64,000 nt of DNA from CALKWS01 sp051020515. GTDB taxonomy: Bacteria > Actinomycetota > Actinomycetes > Actinomycetales > Beutenbergiaceae. Below are positions 27,986 to 36,421 of the stretch, in pieces. The notes beneath the pieces were generated by a model. It searched no databases. It saw nothing but the letters and a program-made list of their open reading frames with translations, and had not been told where the DNA came from. How positions within the stretch are numbered: the stretch's first letter is position 1; every line of letters begins with the position of its first letter. The stretch covers positions 434,001 to 498,000 of the forward strand of contig NZ_CP194857.1 in assembly GCF_051020515.1 (NCBI RefSeq). The letters are read 5' to 3'. Position numbers and translations under genes: made by a program.

Positions 27986-28756
27986 TCAGCGCGGCCGGAC
28001 CGTGAGCACCTGGGAGTGGGCACCGATCGGACCGGTGCGGTCGTGGATGATCGTGTGCGTCAGCCCGATCCCTGCGGCACCGAAGGACACGGTGGTGTCG
28101 TAGCCGACCCACTCCCCTTGCGGTTGGGCGAAGAAGTGGGCGGTCAGGTCCAGGTTGGGGAACAGCACCTCGCGGGGGTCGGCACGGATGGCCATGCCGT
28201 TGGAGACGTCGAGCATCCCGGCGAAGGCCGCCGTGCGGCTGGACTCCTCGCCGGCGACCAGTGCGTGCGCGGTGCGTGCCCAGAACGCCCCGTGGCCCGG
28301 CTCATGGTGGTCGCGGCGCACCTCGATGGATCTGATGAAGCCCCCGGGCCAGTCGCGGGTGGGATCGACCGGCTCCATCTCCTCCGGGGGCTTGATCCGG
28401 GGCAGCGCGGTGCCCGCCAGTGCGGTGGTGTCGCGGGTCTGCATCAGCCACGCACGCAGGCGTACCACCGCCCGGCCCGCGTGGGACAGGACCGCCTCGA
28501 CCAGTTCGATCGTGCGCCCGGGCCGCAGCACCTCCATGGCGATGTCCACCACGTCCACCGGCACGGTGCCGAGGATGTCGTAGGACATCCGGGCCACCAC
28601 CAGGTGGTCGTCGCGGCGGGCATCCCGGTCCTGCTCCACGGCGTGCACCATCAGCCCCAGTGCCGCCGCGATGTGCTGTTCCTCCTCGACCCATGCCCCA
28701 CCGACGTGCTCGGTGGCGCGGAAGGTGGAGGTGTCGATGCGTTCGAAGTAGGCCAT
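27986..28756 (-). CDS. thioesterase-family protein (acyl-CoA thioesterase-like, tandem hotdog)
   Basis: A protein of 256 residues built from two hotdog folds: AYFERIDTSTFRATEHVGGA with a W, then EEQHIAAALGLMVHAVEQ, ARMSYDILGTVPVDVVDI, LRPGRTIELVEAVLSHAGRA, and in the second half DLTAHFFAQPQGEWVGYDTTV and GIGLTHTIIHDRTGPIG. These are the paired motifs of the acyl-CoA thioesterase II-like family. I start at the ATG at 28756 (MAYFER); another lies 9 bp upstream. Divergent from the nitrobindin gene. Confidence 0.85.
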   Translation of the reverse strand: MAYFERIDTSTFRATEHVGGAWVEEEQHIAAALGLMVHAVEQDRDARRDDHLVVARMSYDILGTVPVDVVDIAMEVLRPGRTIELVEAVLSHAGRAVVRLRAWLMQTRDTTALAGTALPRIKPPEEMEPVDPTRDWPGGFIRSIEVRRDHHEPGHGAFWARTAHALVAGEESSRTAAFAGMLDVSNGMAIRADPREVLFPNLDLTAHFFAQPQGEWVGYDTTVSFGAAGIGLTHTIIHDRTGPIGAHSQVLTVRPR

Positions 28757-28893
28757 GGGCGCCATTGTGGGGCAATCGGCGGGGTCGGTACGGCATTCTG
28801 GGTGCTCGGCGTGCACGCGCGGGTCGACGGCGCAGGTCACCCGAAGCGGCCGAGCCGGCTCCTGCCCGCCGGTCCCGGCGTAGTGTCGGGAAC

Positions 28894-29367
28894 ATGGCAC
28901 TGCACCCCGCTCTTGCTCCCGTCGCTGATCTGGTCGGCACCTGGCGCGGCCCCGGCCGCGGCGAGTACCCCACCATCACCTCCTTCACCTACACCGAAGA
29001 GGTCACCTTCACCGACGTCGGCAAGCCCTTCCTCACCTATCTCCAACGCACGTGGTCACCCGCCGGCGATCCGATGCACACCGAGACCGGGTTCTTCCGC
29101 GTCGCCGGCGGCGAGGCCGTGGAGTTCGTCCTGGCCCAGCCCACCGGGCAGACCGAGTTGGCCGAGGGTGCATTGGTCACCGAACCGAGGGGGTTCGCCA
29201 CCGAACTACACTCCCGGGTGGTCAATGCCGCGAGCGCCAAGATCGTCGATGAGACCATCCGACGGCTGCGCCTGGACGGCGATGAGTTGACCACGGAGTT
29301 CGCGATGGCCGCGGTAGGGGTTCCGATGACCCATCACCTCGGTTCGGTCCTGACCAGGACCGCGTAG
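28894..29367 (+). CDS. nitrobindin (THAP4-like heme-binding, peroxynitrite isomerase family)
   Basis: A 157-residue beta-barrel resembling Rv2717c. The signature GTWRGPGRGEYPTI lies near residues 15-28, FTYTEEVTF follows, and the C-terminal PMTHHLGSVLTRT carries the heme-ligand His region. Members bind heme b and react with NO and peroxynitrite. The ATG at 28894 gives the usual length. It is divergent from a thioesterase gene with 137 bp between them. The role in NO/peroxynitrite protection is from the family. Confidence 0.9.
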   Translation: MALHPALAPVADLVGTWRGPGRGEYPTITSFTYTEEVTFTDVGKPFLTYLQRTWSPAGDPMHTETGFFRVAGGEAVEFVLAQPTGQTELAEGALVTEPRGFATELHSRVVNAASAKIVDETIRRLRLDGDELTTEFAMAAVGVPMTHHLGSVLTRTA

Positions 29368-29409
29368 GCGGGTATCCGGGGGCGGTGAACTCCATGTGAC
29401 CGGCCCCGA

Positions 29410-30564
29410 TCAGGTCCCCCGCCGCGCCCGCACGATCGCGGCGACCGCCGCCCGCCCGGCGCGGTTGGCGCCCACGGTGGACTGGGAGGGCCCGAACCCG
29501 ATCAGGTGCACCCGCGGCTCATCGGCGACCTGGGTTTCGCGCAGCATGATGCCACCCTGCTCATTCCGCAGTTCCAACGGGTCCAGGTGCGCCAGCGCCC
29601 CTTTGAACCCGGTGGCCCACAGGATCACATCCAACTGGGTGAGGGACCCGTCGGCCTCTCGCACACCGCCCGGTTCGATCGCGGTGAACATCTCCCGGCG
29701 CACCAACGCACCACGCTCCTTCGCGGCCAGGGCGTAGGGGGTCCAGCCAAGACCGGTGTAACTGACCACCGAGCCGGTGGGGCGGCCCTCCTCCACGTCG
29801 GCGGTGACGTTGGCGATCACCTCCCGCCCGGTCTCGGAGGTGAACTCCCCCTCGTGGAAGACCGGCTCACGCCGGGTGTACCAGAACGTGGTGGCGTGCC
29901 GGGAGATCTCCTCCAGTTGCTGCACCGCGGAGATCCCGCCACCCACGATCGCCACCCGCTGCCCGGCGAACTCCTCCGCCGCTACATAGTCACGGGTATG
30001 CAACTGCCGTCCCAAGAAGGTCTCCGCGCCGGGATAGACCGGCCACACGGGGTTGTCCCATGTGCCGGTCGCGTTGATGACCCACTGGGTAACCCAACTC
30101 CCCCGGTCGGTCTGCACGATCAGGTCCCCGCTGCCCCCGCCGCCCGTGCCCATGCCGACGGCGTCGGCGTCGGCGTCGGCGGAACCATCCTGAGCGTCCC
30201 GAACCGAGGTCACCCGCACCGGACGCACCAGCGGGAAGCCGTGCTCGAACTCATAGGCGGCGAAGTAGCGGGGAACCGCGTCCCGGCTCGGCTCGTCCGG
30301 ATCCACCGACGGGACGGGCATGCCCGGAAGGTCGAAGATCGCGTTGATCGTGCTCATCCGCAGTGACTCCCACCGGTGTTGCCAGGCCCCGCCCGGGGCG
30401 GCCGCGGCGTCCAGGACCACGTAGGTGGCGCCGTCGTTCCCGGGTTGTAGGGCGCTACCGAAGCGCCTGCGATTCAGGTGGTAGGCGGCGGACAGACCGG
30501 CTTGACCGGCGCCGATGACGACGACGGTCGCGCGAGCGGGCTCTGGGGGCATCGCCTGGGTCAA
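29410..30564 (-). CDS. FAD-dependent flavin-monooxygenase-like oxidoreductase
   Basis: A protein of 384 residues with two dinucleotide-binding motifs, VVVIGAGQAGLSAAYHL at the N-terminus for FAD and RVAIVGGGISAVQQL in the middle for NAD(P)H. YVVLDAAAAPGGAWQHRWESL and the ATGTWDNP element (GTWDNPVWP) are typical of the Baeyer-Villiger/flavin-containing monooxygenase superfamily; the late WATGFKGALAHL closes the FAD domain. Substrate unknown. The acidic stretch of Asp/Ala repeats (SADADADAVGMGTGGGG) is a flexible loop peculiar to this protein. Confidence 0.88.
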   Translation of the reverse strand: MTQAMPPEPARATVVVIGAGQAGLSAAYHLNRRRFGSALQPGNDGATYVVLDAAAAPGGAWQHRWESLRMSTINAIFDLPGMPVPSVDPDEPSRDAVPRYFAAYEFEHGFPLVRPVRVTSVRDAQDGSADADADAVGMGTGGGGSGDLIVQTDRGSWVTQWVINATGTWDNPVWPVYPGAETFLGRQLHTRDYVAAEEFAGQRVAIVGGGISAVQQLEEISRHATTFWYTRREPVFHEGEFTSETGREVIANVTADVEEGRPTGSVVSYTGLGWTPYALAAKERGALVRREMFTAIEPGGVREADGSLTQLDVILWATGFKGALAHLDPLELRNEQGGIMLRETQVADEPRVHLIGFGPSQSTVGANRAGRAAVAAIVRARRGT

Positions 30565-30600
30565 CGCCGCCGCGATCGCGGACCTTCCCGTCGCCGTCTC

Positions 30601-31500
30601 CTACGCAGCCGGTGGGGTTTCGGGCGCGGTGAAGACCTCCCCGTCGCGGGGCATCTGGGACAGCGCCGCGGAGGTGGGCTCTCGTGCGTACTTCACGAAG
30701 GTCGGGTCGAGGTCGCCGGTCCGGGCGATCTGCGGCCACACCATCGTCAGCCCGGCCGCTGCTTCGACGTTCGCCCGGTCCATCAGTTGCACGTGCAGGT
30801 GCGGCATCGACGTGTTGCCGGTGTTGCCCACCCGGCCGATCACGTCACCGGCCACCACCGAACTCCCGAGCGCGATCGCGCTGCCCCGGCGCAGGTGGGC
30901 GTACGCGGCGAAGGTGCCGTCGTCGTGGGCCACGATGACGTGGTTGCCCAGCACCGCACCGGTGCCGCCGATCTCCCGGGCCATCGCCTCCACCGTGGCC
31001 AGGTACACCAGGCCCGGCCAGGTGCTGCGGGCGCGGTGGTCGCGCCTGGAACCCAGTGAGCGCACGACGACGACGAGGGGAGCCATCGCGTAGACCGGCT
31101 CACCGAAACTGGGGTACTCCTCGGGTCTGTCCCCGCGCAAGCCCCAGCGGACCAGCGCCGGAGTGGAGTCCCGTGCCGGGCGGGACAGATCAACCGCGCA
31201 GTACTGTCCCCGGGTGCGCGTGCCATGGCTGGGCAGGTGTTGGCCGGGGCTGTTCATCGCCACCCACTGCCCCCGCACCGGGGCGAGCAGTTCGGCCGGG
31301 GCGCCCGGTGACGTGCGCGGGGCGGTGCCGATCAGCACCAGCAGCACGACGATCAACCCGGACACGAACAGGGCATGCCTCGGCCGCAGCGGCAGCGGTT
31401 GCTCGGGGATGAAGGAGTTCAGCACGATCAGTCCCACCGCGATGAAGGCGGCCAACAGCAGTCCCGCCCACACCGGCCGCAGGGCGCTGATCAGGCGCAT
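30601..31500 (-). CDS. membrane-anchored M23-family peptidase (LytM/gametolysin fold)
   Basis: A protein of 299 residues with two N-terminal transmembrane helices (residues ~8-28 and ~45-60). The catalytic domain has the zinc-ligand pattern in GTRTRGQYCAVDL (His just before, then Asp) and HAHLRR-like AAYAHL with the second metal ligand. It also has the conserved MPHLHVQLMD, whose second His is the third ligand and whose first His is catalytic. It probably cleaves or remodels peptidoglycan cross-links. Downstream of the FAD gene on the same strand with 36 bp spacing. Confidence 0.85.
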   Translation of the reverse strand: MRLISALRPVWAGLLLAAFIAVGLIVLNSFIPEQPLPLRPRHALFVSGLIVVLLVLIGTAPRTSPGAPAELLAPVRGQWVAMNSPGQHLPSHGTRTRGQYCAVDLSRPARDSTPALVRWGLRGDRPEEYPSFGEPVYAMAPLVVVVRSLGSRRDHRARSTWPGLVYLATVEAMAREIGGTGAVLGNHVIVAHDDGTFAAYAHLRRGSAIALGSSVVAGDVIGRVGNTGNTSMPHLHVQLMDRANVEAAAGLTMVWPQIARTGDLDPTFVKYAREPTSAALSQMPRDGEVFTAPETPPAA

Positions 31501-31568
31501 CGGACCAGTTCGACCGGCTCAGCGTGCATACCGGGACCGTACCGGTTGGGAGTACCATCAGCCGCTAC

Positions 31569-33164
31569 ATGTCCACGATGAGCCAGGGTCCGGATCGACC
31601 CGATGAGTTCACCACCGAGGCCACCAGCCCGCCTCCGGCGCAGCAGGACGACGCCCCCGATCCCGCCCGCTGGCGCGTCCTCGCTGTGGCGCTGGGTGCC
31701 GTCTTCATGTCTCTGGTGGCGGTCAGCATCATCAACGTGGTGCTGCCCTCGATCCAACAAGGACTGGGCGCCACCGACTCCGACCTGCAGTGGGTCCTGA
31801 CCGGTTACGCCCTGACGTTCGGGGTGGTGCTGGTGGCGGCCGGGCGAGCCGGCGACATCCTCGGCCGCGGACCTCTCTTCATCATCGGCACCGCGCTGTT
31901 CACCCTGTCCTCGGTGGCGGCCGGGCTCGCACCGGACCCGGGCACCCTGAACGCGGCCCGGTTCGTGCAGGGACTGGGCTCGGGACTGCTCACCCCGCAG
32001 GTCGTGGGCATGATCCAGCAGTACTTCCGCGGGCCCGAGCGTGGGCGTGCCTACGGCGCGCTGGGGGCGGTGGTCGGGATCTCGGTGGCGATCGGGCCGG
32101 TGCTGGGCGGGCTCATCGTCGAGGTGGCCGGGTCGGTGAACGGGTGGCGCTGGACGTTCCTGGTGAACGTTCCGGTGGGGTTGGGCGCGATCGCGCTGGC
32201 CCTGCGCTGGCTGCCGCGGCCGATGCGACCTCCCCGCACCACCCGCCGCACCACGGTCCGCGATGTGGACCCGGTGGGTGCGGTGCTGCTGGGCCTGGCG
32301 GTGCTGGCGCTGCTGCTGCCCTTCGTCGAGCGGAACATGGGCTGGCGCGGCTGGTTGCTGGTGCCGGCAGGGCTGGGGTTACTGGCACTGTGGGCCTGGT
32401 GGGAACAATGCCACAAACGTCACGGCCACCCCCCGATGGTGGACCTTGCCCTGTTCGGCATCCGCAGTTTCACGGGCGGCACCCTCATCGCAGGTCTGTA
32501 CTTCATGGGCGTGACCAGTGTGTGGGTGCTGGTGGCGATGTACGTGCAGGGTGGCCAGGGTGGCAACGCCCTGGAGGCGGGGCTGATCGGCCTACCCGCG
32601 GCGCTGATGTCTGCGGTGAGTTCCTACCTCGCCGGTCGCTGGACCAGTACCCACGGCCGCCCGATCCTGATCGCCGGGATGGGCTGCGCGCTGCTCGGGC
32701 TGGTGCTGAGTATCGCGGTGGTGCAACTGGCGGCCACCGGTGCCGCGAGCATGTGGTGGCTGTTGCTGACGTTGGCGTTCATCGGCATCGCGCAGGGCAT
32801 GGTGATCGCCCCCAACCAGACCCTCACCCTGACTGAGGTACCGCTGGAGTACGCCGGTAGCGCGGGCGGCGTGCTGCAGACCGGGCAACGCCTCGGTGCC
32901 GCGATCGGACTGGCCGTGATCACCGGCCTGGCCTTCGCGGTGCTGGCCGAGCGGGACTGGACCGCGGCGATCAGTGCCGGGTTCGCCACCACCACCCTGA
33001 TCGTGCTGGTCAGCCTGGTGGTTGCGATGTTCGACCTGCGTAACGCCCGGACCAGCTCGTCTGTGACCCGCCGGGGCCCCTGGGCTGACCGGGCGAACCG
33101 GCGCCCACGCGAGGGCCGCCGTCAAGCCCCGAGCATGAGGTGGCGTCGGCAGCGGGCCTGGTAG
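31569..33164 (+). CDS. DHA2-type MFS drug-exporter-like permease (14 helices)
   Basis: A protein of 531 residues with 14 predicted helices. The DHA2 signature WRVLAVALGAVFMSLVAVS begins helix 1, LQWVLTGYALTFGVVLVAAG helix 2, then ARFVQGLGSGLLTPQVVG and the motif RWTFLVNVPVG (GWRWTFLVNVPVGLGA). It uses the proton gradient to export amphipathic compounds. The C-terminal tail is basic and overlaps the end of the convergent tdk gene by 43 bp, so its last residues may be altered by an indel. The ATG at 31569 (MSTMSQGPDRPDEF) has no strong ribosome site. Confidence 0.9.
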   Translation: MSTMSQGPDRPDEFTTEATSPPPAQQDDAPDPARWRVLAVALGAVFMSLVAVSIINVVLPSIQQGLGATDSDLQWVLTGYALTFGVVLVAAGRAGDILGRGPLFIIGTALFTLSSVAAGLAPDPGTLNAARFVQGLGSGLLTPQVVGMIQQYFRGPERGRAYGALGAVVGISVAIGPVLGGLIVEVAGSVNGWRWTFLVNVPVGLGAIALALRWLPRPMRPPRTTRRTTVRDVDPVGAVLLGLAVLALLLPFVERNMGWRGWLLVPAGLGLLALWAWWEQCHKRHGHPPMVDLALFGIRSFTGGTLIAGLYFMGVTSVWVLVAMYVQGGQGGNALEAGLIGLPAALMSAVSSYLAGRWTSTHGRPILIAGMGCALLGLVLSIAVVQLAATGAASMWWLLLTLAFIGIAQGMVIAPNQTLTLTEVPLEYAGSAGGVLQTGQRLGAAIGLAVITGLAFAVLAERDWTAAISAGFATTTLIVLVSLVVAMFDLRNARTSSSVTRRGPWADRANRRPREGRRQAPSMRWRRQRAW

Positions 33165-33700
33165 GTCTCAGTACCGCCGATGGCGGTGACGCTGGGGACC
33201 AGGGCGTCCTCGCCGTCGTCCTCCTCCACCCGCTGGTGGAAGGCGGCGTCGCGCCCGCAGACCGAACACACCGCGGTCAGTTTCACCACGTCCTCGGCCA
33301 GTGCCATCAGGGCGGGCAGCGGCTCGAACGGCCGGCCGTCGTAGGTCACACACAGACCGGCGACGACGACGGTCATCCCCTCGGCGACCAGGTCACCGAC
33401 CGTGGGGACCAGGTCTGGACCGAAGAACTGCGCCTCATCGATGGCCAGCAGGTCCAGGTCACGCCCGGTGAGGAGATCGCGCAGCGCAGCGACGTCCGAT
33501 ACCGCCCGGGAGGGGATGCGCCCGCCGTCGTGCGAGGCGACCTGGCCGGCGCCGTGGCGCTCATCCAGGCTGTGGTTGACCACCTCCACGGCCAGCCCGG
33601 CCAGCCGAGCCCGGCGCACCCGGCGCAGCAGTTCCTCGGACTTGCCGGCGAACATCGGCCCGCACACCACCTGGAGCCGGCCACCTGTCTCGTTGCGCAT
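33122..33700 (-). CDS. tdk: thymidine kinase
   Basis: A protein of 192 residues that phosphorylates thymidine in the pyrimidine salvage pathway. Walker A GPMFAGKSEELLRR, a DE-box LLAIDEAQFFGP, the VAGLCVTYDGRPFEPL loop, a zinc-site CSVCG and a second pair near CRRH, and the substrate lid GGTETYQARCR are all present. Length matches type-II thymidine kinases. The tail overlaps the MFS gene on the other strand. Confidence 0.96.
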   Translation of the reverse strand: MRNETGGRLQVVCGPMFAGKSEELLRRVRRARLAGLAVEVVNHSLDERHGAGQVASHDGGRIPSRAVSDVAALRDLLTGRDLDLLAIDEAQFFGPDLVPTVGDLVAEGMTVVVAGLCVTYDGRPFEPLPALMALAEDVVKLTAVCSVCGRDAAFHQRVEEDDGEDALVPSVTAIGGTETYQARCRRHLMLGA

Positions 33701-33754
33701 GGCACGACCCTAGCGAGCGGCCCCCGGCGAACCCCGTGGGTCATACTGACCGGC

Positions 33755-34194
33755 GTGGATGACCTGCGCGTACCCCCAGGGCCGGGCGCACCGGCCGGGA
33801 TCACGGTGCCGGCGGCAGAGTTGCTCGAGCGGTTCTCCCACGCCTCCGGGCCCGGCGGCCAGGGTGTGAACACCACGGACTCGCGGGTTCAACTCAGCCT
33901 CGATATCAGCGCCACCACCGCCCTGAGCGACGTTCAGCGCAAGCGAGCCCTGAACCGGCTCGGCACCCGCCTCTCCGGGACGGTGCTGACCGTCGACGCG
34001 GCCGAGCATCGCTCCCAGCGACGCAATCGGGTCGCAGCCCGGGAGCGCATGTCCGCCCTGCTGCGCGAGGCGGTGTGCCTCCGGTCCGGCGGCGCCCGAC
34101 CAGACCCACCCGCGGCTCCCAGCGCCGGCGACTGGAGGGGAAGCGGTTGCGATCGCAGATCAAGCGCACCCGCATGCGTCCGCGACCGGAGTGA
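33755..34194 (+). CDS. arfB: ArfB-like peptide-release (class I release-factor family) protein, one frame break
   Basis: About 146 residues after adding one base near 34072-34076. The GGQ loop appears as HASGPGGQGVNTTDSRVQL, the catalytic motif that hydrolyses peptidyl-tRNA. After the break the basic tail reads RRRPTRPTRGSQRRRLEGKR, the ArfB arm that enters the empty mRNA channel of a stalled ribosome. The start GTG at 33755 (VDDLRVPPG) is chosen for length. It rescues ribosomes stalled without a stop codon. Confidence 0.88.
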
Positions 34195-34197
34195 AGT

Positions 34198-34293
34198 TCA
34201 GGCGGCGGCACCGACTGCGACGACGCCGACGATCACGCTGAGGGCGGCTCGGAGTGCGAGTCGCGATCCTGGTGCGGCGGGCGCCGTCGTCAT
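34198..34293 (-). CDS. possible 31-residue membrane microprotein
   Basis: Reads MTTAPAAPGSRLALRAALSV then IVGVVAVGAAA and stop: a short basic/hydrophobic peptide with one candidate helix. It is divergent from the hemerythrin-like operon and starts 4 bp from the CRP/FNR-like site. No family is known. It could be coincidental; supporting points are only its start, its length and hydrophobicity. Confidence 0.3.
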   Translation of the reverse strand: MTTAPAAPGSRLALRAALSVIVGVVAVGAAA

Positions 34294-34296
34294 GGC

Positions 34297-34310
34297 TTGA
34301 TCCGCGTCAA
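34297..34310 (+). promoter_or_regulatory. CRP/FNR-like binding site
   Basis: TTGATCCGCGTCAA is an inverted repeat one base from the FNR consensus TTGATnnnnATCAA. Its centre, about 34303.5, is 41-42 bp upstream of the start predicted from the TACGTT (-10) at 34333-34338. That is the class-II activator position, upstream of the hemerythrin-like gene at 34377. Confidence 0.55.
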
Positions 34311-34376
34311 GGCTCCTCTCTCGCTCTCCGCATACGTTGAGGACATAGCCGAGACAAGGACGGGAGGCCTCTACCG

Positions 34377-34661
34377 ATGGCCGAGGGACACATGGCGACC
34401 GCTGCTCAGTTCGCTCCGCTCATTGAGCGGGTGCACGGGGAGCACCACCCAGAACTGACCCGGGTGCGCGAACTCACCGAGCAGGTCCAGCAAGCAAGTA
34501 GCGCCGGCCAGGTCGCTGCACTCTTCGACGAACTGCGCGCGGTGACTGGCAACTATGCGGTGCCCGGCGATGGGTGCGAGGCCTTCGAGGCGACCTACAG
34601 AGCGCTGGAACACGCCGATGCAGCGCAGGGTCTGGGTACCACCCCCGGAGGAACAGTATGA
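34377..34661 (+). CDS. short hemerythrin-like protein related to the C-terminal part of RIC/ScdA
   Basis: A protein of 94 residues. VHGEHHPELTRVRELTEQV matches the iron-sulfur repair (RIC) motif with histidines that bind a di-iron centre, and the end AVTGNYAVPGDGCEAFEATY resembles the final RIC helix pair. The region in between is shorter than in full-length hemerythrins, so a di-iron site is uncertain. A GGGAGG ribosome site precedes ATG 34377. Its stop overlaps the cupin start by ATGA. With the CRP/FNR-like site upstream, an oxygen/NO-linked role is an inference. Confidence 0.65.
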   Translation: MAEGHMATAAQFAPLIERVHGEHHPELTRVRELTEQVQQASSAGQVAALFDELRAVTGNYAVPGDGCEAFEATYRALEHADAAQGLGTTPGGTV

Positions 34662-34956
34662 GGAGGTTGACTCCACTGGACGAAGGTTCGGTGATGGCCG
34701 CCAAGCGGATGGAGGGCACCTCCGGCACCGCATTCCCCGGCCACACCGCCACGGACGAGTCGGTACTCGTGGTCACTGAGGGGCGATGCACCATCGAGTT
34801 CGCTGAGACCCGACACGATCTGGCACCCGGCGATGCCTTCGTGTGCCCTCCGGCGAGTGGCACAAGGTCACCGGAGGTCCGGACTTCAAGGCCGTGCACG
34901 TGATGCCCAAGGCCATCCGGTTCGACTTCTTCGAGCGACCTGACCCGGACATCTGA
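34658..34956 (+). CDS. small cupin protein, one frame break
   Basis: About 99 residues after adding one base at the GG run 34852-34853. The single cupin barrel has PGHTATDESVLVVTEGRCT (a metal-box-1-like segment, GHxAxDESxxVxxG) and, after the break, LAPGDAFVCPPGEWHKVTGG with the HK near the cupin-2 His. The tail ends FDFFERPDPDI. Start overlaps the upstream gene. Such cupins often sit next to hemerythrin-like genes; a joint function is unproven. Confidence 0.75.
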
Positions 34957-35040
34957 GCCACAACCTCGGCACTTCGTGGCCGCTGGTGGGCTGCATCACG
35001 CGCGCGGGCCAACGGGTCAAGGACCATCTAGCGTAGGACC

Positions 35041-35615
35041 ATGCTTCGACGCCTCGTGGCCCGCGCGTTCTGGCACTCAGCCGGTGGAGACTGTCCACCT
35101 CTCCCGCGCCGGACCGTCCCACCATCCTCATCGGCGCCCCGCATACCTCCAACTGGGACTTCGCGTTCATGCTGGGCATCGCCTGGCGGTTGGGCGTCGA
35201 CGTGCGCTGGTTGGGCAAGAACAGTCTGTTCCGAGGCTGGCGGGGCCCGATCATGCGGGCACTGGGCGGTATTCCCGTGGACCGGTCCGACCCCAGCCGC
35301 GTGGTGGGTGAGGTGGTCCAGCGGGTCCGCGCCGGTGAGGTGTTCGGGCTCGTGGTCACCCCCGACGGAACCCGCAGCGGGCACACGCACTGGAAGTCGG
35401 GGTTCTACCGCATCGCCCGGGAGACGGGGATGCCGGTGACCCTTGGCTACGTCGATCGCACCACCATGACTACCGGCCTGGGGCCGACCTTCGAGTTGAC
35501 CGGTGATGTCGCCAAGGACATGGACCGGATCCGTGACTTCTACGCCGACAAGTCCGGGGTGCGGCCTGAGCACCGGGTCGAACCGCGGCTGCGGGATGAG
35601 ACCGGGACCGGCTGA
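35041..35615 (+). CDS. 1-acylglycerol-3-phosphate acyltransferase-like (PlsC fold), one frame break
   Basis: About 191 residues after adding one base near 35076-35080. The catalytic HTSNWD (H-x4-D motif) appears as APHTSNWDFAFM, followed by the conserved WLGKNSLFRGW, ALGGIPVDRSDPSRVV and VVTPDGTRSG blocks of the PlsC family. The protein is shorter than a typical PlsC and has no clear transmembrane helices. A lysophospholipid or related acyl acceptor is likely; the real substrate is not known. Confidence 0.85.
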
Positions 35616-35711
35616 GCACAACCAACGCGCAAGTCCCTCGCGCAGCCCAGCGCTTCGGAATATCACGACGCAGGGATCGGCAAACGCGCCGATCCGCACG
35701 GGCGTTACTCT

Positions 35712-36341
35712 GTGGCTGTGCTCGATCATGACGAAGTGGTCCGTCTATATGGCCCTTGGAAGCACCGCACACCAGAAGACGCAGCACAACTGCTCGAAAG
35801 CTACTCCGGCCGGTGGTGGATTGCTGGAGGCTGGGCGATCGACGCTTTTGCCGGTTCGCGGCGCGAGCATGGCGACCTGGACCTCGGGATCCCCCGCGAG
35901 GAAGCAGAGGGATTTGTCGACTTCGTGTCATCCACACTTGATGCCTGGGCTGCATTCGGCATCTTGGCGCCGATTCTCCCGAACCAAGACGCACAGATTC
36001 CCGATCGATGCGGCAACCTCTGGTTGCGCGCGAGCGGTGCTGATCCCTGGGAATATGACGTTCTGCTTGAGGAAGTTCGCGGAATTACCTGGCATTACAA
36101 GCGGGCTCCACACCTGACGAAGCCACTTGTGGAGTGCCTGTGGGAACACGATGGGATCACTTACCTGCGTCCAGAAGTCCAGCTTCTCCTGAAGGCAAAG
36201 CACGCTCGCCCCAAGGACACCCTCGATCTCGAGCGTTGCCTGCCACACCTTCAGGAGGCGAGCCTTGATTGGCTAGAGGGAGCGCTCCGGCAGGAGCGTC
36301 CCGGGCACCGGTGGTTGAAACTGCTCGCAGCGTGCCGATGA
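35712..36341 (+). CDS. nucleotidyltransferase of the aminoglycoside/lincosamide adenylyltransferase type
   Basis: A protein of 209 residues. The pattern WWIAGGWAIDAFAGSRREHGDLDLGI, cut here to its key G-G-W, D and DLDLGI residues, is the polymerase-beta core with two carboxylates (D...D) typical of ANT(2'')-like adenylyltransferases. A later YDVLLEEVRG strand gives the third acidic residue. GC is lower than the neighbours (many A/T third positions), suggesting transfer. This resemblance alone does not prove a drug substrate. Starts at GTG 35712. Confidence 0.75.
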   Translation: MAVLDHDEVVRLYGPWKHRTPEDAAQLLESYSGRWWIAGGWAIDAFAGSRREHGDLDLGIPREEAEGFVDFVSSTLDAWAAFGILAPILPNQDAQIPDRCGNLWLRASGADPWEYDVLLEEVRGITWHYKRAPHLTKPLVECLWEHDGITYLRPEVQLLLKAKHARPKDTLDLERCLPHLQEASLDWLEGALRQERPGHRWLKLLAACR

Positions 36342-36421
36342 TTGGAGTGGGCATGCGTGCCGCTGGGAGTGGCCCCAACTGAACCGATGCGCGTGAAAGA
36401 TTGCGGACATTGACCGGTGGC

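Noticed and set aside
35712..36341. Aminoglycoside-resistance call for the nucleotidyltransferase
   Set aside because: Only the general fold and motif order are visible; without the drug-specific residues the substrate cannot be claimed.
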